A stretch of 5,076 nucleotides of DNA, taken from NCBI GenBank assembly GCA_027047735.1, contig JALTUD010000442.1, positions 1 through 5,076 on the forward strand. Reading direction: 5' to 3'. The notes under the pieces were generated by a model. The model did not search any database. It was not told the DNA's origin and was given only the letters and a program-made list of their open reading frames with translations. This document shows, one piece after another, positions 1 through 5,076 of the stretch; position 1 is the stretch's first letter; every line of letters begins with the position of its first letter. The DNA is from Flavobacteriales bacterium (lineage in GTDB: Bacteria > Bacteroidota > Bacteroidia > Flavobacteriales_D > Parvicellaceae). The position numbers and the translations under genes were made by a program.

Positions 1-78
1 CTGATATTTCGTTAAATTATTGCGGTTGTAATTTTTTTACGAAGCAACTTTTTTGAATAAAATTATTCATAACAGTAG

Positions 79-106
79 TTGAAATAAATTTTTTTAACTA
101 AATTTA
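79..106 (+). promoter_or_regulatory. Candidate Bacteroidota-type promoter for the adhesin operon
   Basis: A TTG at 79-81 is followed after 17 bases by TAAATTTA at 99-106. This resembles the Bacteroidota housekeeping promoter (a TTG-type -33 element and a TAnnTTTG -7 element), with the last base A instead of G. The start codon at 115 lies only 8 bases beyond the -7 element, so transcription from here would give a 5' leader of only a few bases. The region is very AT-rich and other TAnnTTT strings occur at 29 and 85, but neither has a well-spaced TTG upstream. No Shine-Dalgarno-like sequence precedes the ATG at 115, which is normal in this phylum. The assignment is by inspection only. Confidence 0.35.
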
Positions 107-114
107 CTTTCGTT

Positions 115-3100
115 ATGAAAAGAATTTCACCCTTAGTTTTGTTTGTTTTATGTATTGTTGGCAGTTATTCAGCCCAAGATTACAGTTGGATGTGGGCAAA
201 AATAGCCAATGAATCTAGTGGCTCGGATATACAGCGAGTTAATGACGTTGTTGTTGATACTGCACATGGTTACGTATATGTTGTAGGTGGTTTTGAAGGA
301 ACTATCTCGGGTGATTTCGGGACTGTAAGTTCTCATGGAGGTTTGGACGGTTTTTTAGCAAAATTTGATTTGAGTGGTAGTATAGTTTGGATAAAAGCTG
401 TTGGAGAGGTTGGAACAGATGAACTCTTAGCTATTGATGTTGAACAAAATTCGGGTGATGTATTTGTTGGTGGATATGGTGAACACGATGTTGATTTTAA
501 TGGGGATAATATCGGAGATGCGTTTAGTTATAGTTCTTCTTTTCATCTAAACCAAAACGCAATATTAGCAAAATATGATGCAAATGGTGTATTTGCATGG
601 GCTCACGTTGATGGCGGGCACGGAGATGATAGGGTAACGGATTTGGTTACTGTAGATGGAACCGGAAGGGTAGTATATTGTGGGTTTTTTTTTAATTCAA
701 TGGAGTTGGGAAGTTCGTCTATTGATTTTGGAACGAATCAAAGTCAAAATCAGATTTTTGTTGCTTGTAGAAATATCAATACTACTCTTATTAGTTGGAG
801 AAGTCGTTCTGAGGGCGATGTTCAGCAGTTGGCAGGTAAATTAAGTCAAGGATTAATATCGGGTTCGAGTTATGTGTTTTTATTAGGTGAGTTTAACAAT
901 AAAATTAGGTTTTATATTGAGAAATTATTTAATTCAAACACTACACCTTGGTTAACATCAGGACAGGGTGGGGATTTATTTTATGCAGGCATTAAAGTAA
1001 ATAACGGAAGGTTTAATTCCTCAGGTTTTTTGAAAAGTATTAGTAGTCCCGGTATTGAAAAAGCGGGGGATATTATGTTTTATAATGATAGACTCTATAT
1101 TTCAGGTTCGGCTTCTAATAATGTTTCTTTTGATGGGTTGCCACCTATCTCTGGGATTAGTGGACAAAATTTGTTTGTTTCAAAACACGATATAACCGGA
1201 GTTCCATTGAGTAATACTTTGTCTTCAACATTGAATATGGGAGCTCCTGGACTTTCTATATTCTCTTCGCTTACGCATAATCGTTCAGGATCAATACTTG
1301 CCGGTGGTTGGACGTTTAATCCATTTACTTTTGATGGTTCTGATAATTTTAATTACGTAAATGGGATAGATGCTTTTGTAGCAGTTTATGATTCGGCTAA
1401 TTTAACTTATCAAAGTAATTCAGCTATCTATGGAGGAGGATCTTCTAGTCGTGAAATGGTAAAAGGCTTAAGTTTTTATGGAGATTCAATCTATGCAGGC
1501 GGAGGATTTGCTGTTTCAACCGCAAATTTTGATACAGATATAGTCGTAAATACAAGTAGTAGTAGCGATGAAGATGGTTTTTTAAGTTTGCTTAATCCTT
1601 GTAATGCTTCTATTTCTTATCCTTTAACGATTTGTAAAGAGCAAACTTCTGTTGTTCCGGTTATAAATGGAACTACAGGTGGAACATTTTCTGAAATAAT
1701 TTCCAATGGATTGACTTTTTTAAGTTCTCAACCGGGTGAGATAGACCCATGGGCTAGTCCATCGGGTAGCCATACAGTGGTATATACTTTGTCTTCAGTT
1801 TGTGCTGATACGGTTACTTTTACTATTGATCCGGCTACTCCACCTCAATATACGAATTGCCCAAATGATACGATTTTGTATGTTGGAAGTAACAACTGTT
1901 CGGTTATTTATAATTATCCCAATCCAAATTCAAATTTCATTACAAATGGTTGTGGAGGAGGAAGTAGTTCTCTAATTTCTGGAGGAGCACCTGGGACAGC
2001 TTTTGGCGTAGGGAAAGATACGGTTATGTATGTGTTGAGTGATGGATTTAATGATAATGATACCTGTAAATTTGTCGTAACGGTTTTAGATACAATTTCG
2101 CCAAATATAACTTGTCCTTCTACAATTACAGTACCTACATCGGCGAGTGCTACCTTGTGCAGTGAGTATGTTAATTTACCTAGTGTAAGTGCATCAGACA
2201 ATTGCAGTATAACGCCAATTGTACCTCCTTCCAATATACCACAGGATAGTATATTTCCGGTTGATACTACTACTTTGGAATACTCGGTTTCAGATCTATC
2301 TGGTAATACAGCGACTTGTCAATACGATGTTATTGTTGTGGATGCTACGCCACCTTCATTTTTGTCTTGTTCTACCGATACTACTGATGTATATGTAGAT
2401 GCGTCTTCTTGCAGTGTAGTAGTTCAGTCTTTGCAAATGAATGTTTTTGATAATTGTGGATATACGTTATTTTTGGATAGCGGAACCCCGGAGGGAACTT
2501 CGGATACTACAGGCTTACATGTAAGAACCTATGTAGCAATAGACGACGCCGGAAATTCAGATACTTGTAGATTTTATTATCGTGTTAATGACACAATTTC
2601 ACCGACAATAAATTGCCCGCTTAATAAAACAGTTGAAGTTGATGTTACTACTTGTAGCAAAATGGTAGGATTTGATACGGTGCAAGTAAGTGATAATTGT
2701 TCTGTTTTTAATGTTACGGAAACAAGTAATACAGGGTTATATTCCGGTGCTCAATTTCCTTTAGGAACTACTACTTTGACTTATACCGTTACTGATGTTT
2801 CCGGAAATACAAATCAATGTAGTTTTACGATTGATGTGGTGAATAGCATGAATGTACAAATTAGTAATGATATTCCTAGCGGAGTTTGCTCTGATGCGGA
2901 CTCTATTTTACTGGCAATCTATGAATCGCCTGGTGGAGGAATATGGAGTGGTTTGGGAGTTGTTAATGGAGTTTTTTACCCCGATTCGGTAACACCGTCG
3001 CCGGCTAATGAAGTTGTTTATTCGGTAGGGATAGGAGCTTGTTTAAAATCCGATACGGTATATATTGGCGTTTATAATTTTACGGCGAATGCCGGTGTAG

Positions 3101-3819
3101 ATGATTCAATTTGTGGATTATCGTATGGTTTAAATGCAAACGTTGCACCTAACGGTGTTAACAGTAATTGGGTGTCGCAATATAATGAAACATATGCACC
3201 GAGTAATGGGCTAAATACAGCTATTGTTAATGTACCGAATAACGGTGTGTATAATTTTGTATGGAAGCTGAGTAAAGACCAATGTGTAAAAACAGATACT
3301 GTTGAAATTGTGTTTTATGAACAACCAATGGCTTATGCTGGCGAAAATATAACGGTAGAAGAAAACGAAGTCCAATTAGACGCTTCTTTACCTTATGGAA
3401 GCGGATATTGGACAATAATCGATTCAGATGGACAGATTGATGATAGTACGGCTTATAATACGTGGGTATATGGATTGAATTTAGGTTTGAATATTTTTCA
3501 ATGGACAATAAGTAATGGAATATGTCCTCCTGATAGTGCTGAAGTTCAAATTTTTTATAATTTCTTACAAGTACCTAATGCTTTCTCTCCAAATGGAGAT
3601 GGTGTGAATGATGTATTTGAAATTGTAGGTTTTGATTTGCATTCCGATGCTGAATTGACTATTTTAGACAGATGGGGAGAAGTTTTGTTTTTTACGGATT
3701 CTTCCGGTCAATCTTGGGATGGAAAACATAAGGGGAAAGATGTGGTAGAGGATACTTATTTTTATATTTTGAAAATTAATAATAAGGAATATACCGGTTA
3801 TATTGAACTAAGAAGATAA
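115..3819 (+). CDS. Secreted multidomain adhesin-like protein: beta-propeller head, HYR/Ig-like stalk, type B T9SS C-terminal domain
   Basis: This 1234-residue protein is predicted to be exported by Sec, carried across the outer membrane by the type IX secretion system and displayed on or released from the cell surface. Visible parts in order: signal peptide (about 1-20, MKR then a hydrophobic core, cut near SYSA before Gln21); about seven SBBP-like propeller blades (43-494); an Ig/PKD-like domain (495-575); four HYR domains (576-911); three Ig/PKD-like domains (about 912-988, 989-1071, 1072-1149); and the gliding-motility-associated C-terminal domain (about 1150-1234, VPNAFSPNGDGVNDVFEI then DRWGE). 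No catalytic motif is visible, so an adhesive or ligand-binding role is inferred from architecture alone. The ATG at 115 is chosen because the signal peptide follows directly. It is the first gene of an apparent operon, and the PorP/SprF-like protein next to it is its likely secretion partner. The family is certain in outline; the ligand is unknown. Confidence 0.93.
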   Translation: MKRISPLVLFVLCIVGSYSAQDYSWMWAKIANESSGSDIQRVNDVVVDTAHGYVYVVGGFEGTISGDFGTVSSHGGLDGFLAKFDLSGSIVWIKAVGEVGTDELLAIDVEQNSGDVFVGGYGEHDVDFNGDNIGDAFSYSSSFHLNQNAILAKYDANGVFAWAHVDGGHGDDRVTDLVTVDGTGRVVYCGFFFNSMELGSSSIDFGTNQSQNQIFVACRNINTTLISWRSRSEGDVQQLAGKLSQGLISGSSYVFLLGEFNNKIRFYIEKLFNSNTTPWLTSGQGGDLFYAGIKVNNGRFNSSGFLKSISSPGIEKAGDIMFYNDRLYISGSASNNVSFDGLPPISGISGQNLFVSKHDITGVPLSNTLSSTLNMGAPGLSIFSSLTHNRSGSILAGGWTFNPFTFDGSDNFNYVNGIDAFVAVYDSANLTYQSNSAIYGGGSSSREMVKGLSFYGDSIYAGGGFAVSTANFDTDIVVNTSSSSDEDGFLSLLNPCNASISYPLTICKEQTSVVPVINGTTGGTFSEIISNGLTFLSSQPGEIDPWASPSGSHTVVYTLSSVCADTVTFTIDPATPPQYTNCPNDTILYVGSNNCSVIYNYPNPNSNFITNGCGGGSSSLISGGAPGTAFGVGKDTVMYVLSDGFNDNDTCKFVVTVLDTISPNITCPSTITVPTSASATLCSEYVNLPSVSASDNCSITPIVPPSNIPQDSIFPVDTTTLEYSVSDLSGNTATCQYDVIVVDATPPSFLSCSTDTTDVYVDASSCSVVVQSLQMNVFDNCGYTLFLDSGTPEGTSDTTGLHVRTYVAIDDAGNSDTCRFYYRVNDTISPTINCPLNKTVEVDVTTCSKMVGFDTVQVSDNCSVFNVTETSNTGLYSGAQFPLGTTTLTYTVTDVSGNTNQCSFTIDVVNSMNVQISNDIPSGVCSDADSILLAIYESPGGGIWSGLGVVNGVFYPDSVTPSPANEVVYSVGIGACLKSDTVYIGVYNFTANAGVDDSICGLSYGLNANVAPNGVNSNWVSQYNETYAPSNGLNTAIVNVPNNGVYNFVWKLSKDQCVKTDTVEIVFYEQPMAYAGENITVEENEVQLDASLPYGSGYWTIIDSDGQIDDSTAYNTWVYGLNLGLNIFQWTISNGICPPDSAEVQIFYNFLQVPNAFSPNGDGVNDVFEIVGFDLHSDAELTILDRWGEVLFFTDSSGQSWDGKHKGKDVVEDTYFYILKINNKEYTGYIELRR
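241..1596 (+). repeat. Seven degenerate SBBP-like beta-propeller blades within the adhesin (residues 43-494)
   Basis: The pattern is a hydrophobic strand, then (V/I)YxxGx(F/S), a turn, then (D/N)xFxAKYDxxGxxxW. Units begin near residues 43 (YVYVVGGF, DGFLAKFD, W92), 105 (DVFVGGYG, NAILAKYD, W162), 174 (RVVYCGFF, QIFVACRN, W228), 252 (YVFLLGEF, W279), 319 (RLYISGSA, NLFVSKHD), 383 (SILAGGWT, DAFVAVYD) and 449 (SIYAGGGF, DGFLSLLN). Seven units fit a closed seven-bladed propeller. Blade 4 is the most degenerate, and a stretch of about 35 residues (283-318) between it and blade 5 is unassigned. SBBP repeats are known in secreted Bacteroidota proteins. The blade count is my reading by eye and could be six or eight. 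Confidence 0.7.
1840..2847 (+). repeat. Array of four tandem HYR domains (residues 576-911)
   Basis: The repeats span residues 576-659, 660-743, 744-826 and 827-911, each about 83-85 residues. HYR (hyalin repeat) domains are Ig-fold modules common in extracellular adhesive proteins. Units 2-4 carry the hallmarks: a start such as DTISPTINCP or DATPPSFLSC, a central DNC, and an end such as YxVxDxSGNTxxC followed by an alternating hydrophobic strand ending V(V/N)D. Unit 1 is divergent, with a glycine/serine-rich insert (GCGGGSSS, from 612) in place of the DNC and a DGFNDNDTC end. Units 2 and 4 are the most alike (TTTLxYxVxDxSGNT). Every unit has four cysteines at near-constant spacing. The array forms the stalk between the propeller and the C-terminal domains. 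Confidence 0.88.
3562..3816 (+). other. Type B T9SS C-terminal sorting domain (gliding-motility-associated C-terminal domain)
   Basis: Residues about 1150-1234 of the adhesin match the gliding-motility-associated C-terminal domain (CHU_C family, TIGR04131 type). The family signature is seen in order: VPNAFSPNGDGVNDVFEI at 1153-1170, a hydrophobic strand ending in LDRWGEVLF at 1184-1192, SWDGKHKGKDV at about 1200-1210, then DTYFYIL and a final GYIELRR. In the SprB system such type B domains direct secretion through the T9SS and, unlike type A domains, need a co-encoded SprF/PorP-like protein. The next gene supplies exactly such a protein. The domain is complete to the stop codon, so the adhesin is not truncated. 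Confidence 0.93.
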
Positions 3820-3823
3820 GGAG

Positions 3824-4702
3824 ATGAAAAAGTTTGGACTAGGCATATTATTTATAGTATTATTTGGGTTGACAGTTTCATCTCAATACATTCCTTTGAT
3901 GAATGGTTATTTTAAATCCAATCAGTTTTATAATCCTGCGGGTGCGGGTATGAAAAATCATATGGTCGCTTATACAGGGTTGAGAAAACAATGGGTGAGA
4001 GTAAAAGGAGCTCCATCAACTCAAATGATGGCTTTTGATAGTCCTTTGAGCAAGCAAAGATTTGGTATTGGCGGAGTCTATTATCACGATAAAATCGGAG
4101 CGACATCAACCAATGGATTACAGTTGAATTATTCGTATAGAATAAGGATAAGCCGTAAAACCAAATTGGCTTTTGGTGTGAATGCAGGTATGGAAAACAG
4201 AAAGTTTAATCGCTCTGAGTTAGAGTTAATAAATGATGTGGATAATGCTTTTTCGGGGCAGTTTCAAAATGTAAATAAGTTTAAATTGGGTGCCGGTACA
4301 ATTTTATACAATAAGACAATTACATTTGGAGTTTCGGTTAATGATTTGATTAAAGAAAAAAGATTTGCTAATCTTTTAACCTACTTTCAATACACAAAAA
4401 AAATAAATAGAGATTGGGAATTTGCTCCTTCTATTTTGTTAAAAGCAAACACTTTGCAAATAAAACAAGTTGAATTAGCAACTTATACGTCGTACAAAGA
4501 ACAATTTTTAGTAAATTTGGGCTATCGAACAAATGGCAGTATTATTGCAGGTTTGGGATTTAAACCGAAGAGCCAGTTTTTAGTAATGTACAGCTATGAT
4601 TATGTGGCGGGTAAATTATCTAAATATACTTCCGGTTCTCATGAATTAATACTAAAGTATGACTTTGTACACCGTTATAGAACATCATCTAGACTTTTTT
4701 AG
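3824..4702 (+). CDS. PorP/SprF family type IX secretion system outer-membrane protein
   Basis: This 292-residue protein has a signal peptide (about 1-20, MKKFGLGILFIVLFG, cut before Gln21) and the hallmarks of the PorP/SprF family: an N-terminal NPAGAG (37-42), GLRKQWVRVKGAPST (52-66) and GIGGVYYHDKIG (81-92). Alternating polar and hydrophobic strands with many Tyr and Gly residues follow, as in an outer-membrane beta-barrel. It ends with a strand HELILKYDF (273-281) and a short basic tail finishing in SSRLF. The usual family length is about 300 residues, so it is complete. SprF is needed for secretion of the adhesin SprB, and PorP paralogues are typically encoded directly after proteins with type B C-terminal domains. 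The gap of four bases after the adhesin stop supports a role as its dedicated partner. I give no symbol because many paralogues per genome share these features. Confidence 0.92.
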   Translation: MKKFGLGILFIVLFGLTVSSQYIPLMNGYFKSNQFYNPAGAGMKNHMVAYTGLRKQWVRVKGAPSTQMMAFDSPLSKQRFGIGGVYYHDKIGATSTNGLQLNYSYRIRISRKTKLAFGVNAGMENRKFNRSELELINDVDNAFSGQFQNVNKFKLGAGTILYNKTITFGVSVNDLIKEKRFANLLTYFQYTKKINRDWEFAPSILLKANTLQIKQVELATYTSYKEQFLVNLGYRTNGSIIAGLGFKPKSQFLVMYSYDYVAGKLSKYTSGSHELILKYDFVHRYRTSSRLF

Positions 4703-5076
4703 GAGTCAGCTAAAGTTAATTTTGGTTGTTTGTGTTTTGGTGGGGACTTTTTTTAGTGTTCATGCTCAAGAAATTAAAGTAAAACCGGTAAAAGTAAATG
4801 AATTTGAAGAAAGTTCTTTTGCTCCATTTGTTAAGAATGGTTGGTTGTATTTTGCTTCGAATAAACGAAGAAATACAATATATTCGGTTCAAACGGAGGA
4901 TGGATTTAACTTTTTTGATTTATACAAAGTTCAAATAAAAGGAGAACATAAAGTAAAGGCTCGTACTATTCCTCTTTCTGATAGTGTAAATGGTAAGTTT
5001 GATGAGGTTTCTGTTTTTATTGAAAGTGATTCAATACTTTATTTTACATCAAATTCTCGTTCAGACGTGAAGAAGG
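4659..5076 (+). CDS. Exported PD40-repeat protein, probably OmpA/PorE-like (3' end outside window)
   Basis: An open frame of 139 codons continues past the window edge. A hydrophobic export segment lies at residues 20-34 (LILVVCVLVGTFFSV), followed by HAQ and a likely cleavage before Gln37. The mature part has two PD40-like blade starts: SSFAPFVKNGWLYFASNK (52-69) with DLYKVQIKG (87-95), and KFDEVSVFIESDSILYFTSN (113-132). This matches the propeller region of PD40/OmpA-family proteins often encoded after PorP/SprF genes, where the C-terminal OmpA domain would bind peptidoglycan; that part is not visible here. No TPR region precedes the propeller, unlike PorE. The Cys at 25 sits inside the hydrophobic core and does not look like a lipobox. 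ATG 4659 is the only ATG before the export segment and overlaps the PorP/SprF gene by 44 bases; an in-frame stop lies at 4653-4655. The true start is uncertain. Confidence 0.8.
   Translation, partial: MTLYTVIEHHLDFFRSQLKLILVVCVLVGTFFSVHAQEIKVKPVKVNEFEESSFAPFVKNGWLYFASNKRRNTIYSVQTEDGFNFFDLYKVQIKGEHKVKARTIPLSDSVNGKFDEVSVFIESDSILYFTSNSRSDVKK
4701..4705 (+). promoter_or_regulatory. AGGAG ribosome-binding-like motif at the end of the PorP/SprF gene
   Basis: AGGAG overlaps the TAG stop of the PorP/SprF gene (4700-4702) and lies just before the export segment of the third gene. An equivalent motif also overlaps the adhesin stop before the PorP/SprF gene. No ATG, GTG or TTG follows at a normal distance: the codon at 4710 is CTA and the first TTG is at 4722. 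The motif may therefore be chance, a relic, or a sign that the annotated start at 4659 is not the main one. Confidence 0.25.

Noticed and set aside
1..56. Possible tail of an upstream + strand gene (frame from base 3 ending at TGA 54-56)
   Set aside because: Only about 17 codons are visible, with no recognisable motif; it cannot be told from chance without sequence to the left.
17..70. Minus-strand small open frame of 17 codons in the leader region
   Set aside because: It is too short, has no start context or recognisable motif, and such frames are expected in AT-rich sequence.
1914..2234. Minus-strand open frame of 106 codons opposite the HYR region
   Set aside because: It lies wholly antisense to the well-supported adhesin, has no recognisable domain, and its Leu/Val-rich repeats mirror the repetitive coding strand.
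1840..2847. Mobile element or recent DNA-level tandem duplication in the HYR array
   Set aside because: The units are similar only at protein level, with strongly diverged bases and no terminal repeats or transposase; this is an old domain duplication.
3227..3508. Minus-strand open frame of 93 codons
   Set aside because: It is antisense to the Ig/PKD-like domains of the adhesin, and its His/Tyr-rich low-complexity composition is typical of a shadow frame.
3912..4109. Minus-strand open frame of 65 codons
   Set aside because: It is antisense to the conserved N-terminal PorP/SprF motifs and has no family features.
4700..4760. Terminator between the PorP/SprF gene and the third gene (T-rich stretch near 4748-4754)
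   Set aside because: The T-run lies within the coding frame of the third gene and no GC-rich stem precedes it.

Overview
The window reads as AT-rich, tightly packed DNA from a member of the Bacteroidota, most likely a marine or environmental Flavobacteriales-type organism. The evidence is a gliding-motility-associated C-terminal secretion domain (type B sorting signal of the type IX secretion system, T9SS), a PorP/SprF-family protein, signal peptides followed by glutamine, and a promoter candidate of the Bacteroidota form (TTG, then TAnnTTT). The order-level placement is inference.

Layout. Bases 1-114 hold no supportable gene, only a candidate promoter. Bases 115-3819 encode a 1234-residue secreted multidomain surface protein: signal peptide, an N-terminal domain of about seven SBBP-like beta-propeller blades, one Ig/PKD-like domain, four HYR domains, three more Ig/PKD-like domains, and a type B T9SS C-terminal domain. 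Four bases later, bases 3824-4702 encode a complete 292-residue PorP/SprF-like outer-membrane protein. Its 3' end overlaps a third gene, open from 4659 to the window edge, which encodes an exported protein with PD40-type beta-propeller repeats. This third gene probably represents the N-terminal part of an OmpA/PorE-like envelope protein, but any OmpA domain lies outside the window.

How the genes fit together. All three are on the + strand with a 4-base gap and then a 44-base overlap, so they look like one operon. In characterised Bacteroidota, SprB-like proteins with type B C-terminal domains depend on a SprF/PorP-like partner for secretion, and PD40/OmpA-family proteins are often encoded beside them. 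The likely product is therefore a dedicated export and surface-anchoring module for one large adhesin-like protein. This layout is a known theme rather than a new system. The more specific points are the propeller head on an HYR stalk, the regular cysteine pattern, the clustering of possible O-glycosylation motifs in the stalk, a possibly near-leaderless transcript, and the ambiguous start of the third gene. There are no RNA genes, mobile elements, CRISPR arrays or terminators that I can support.
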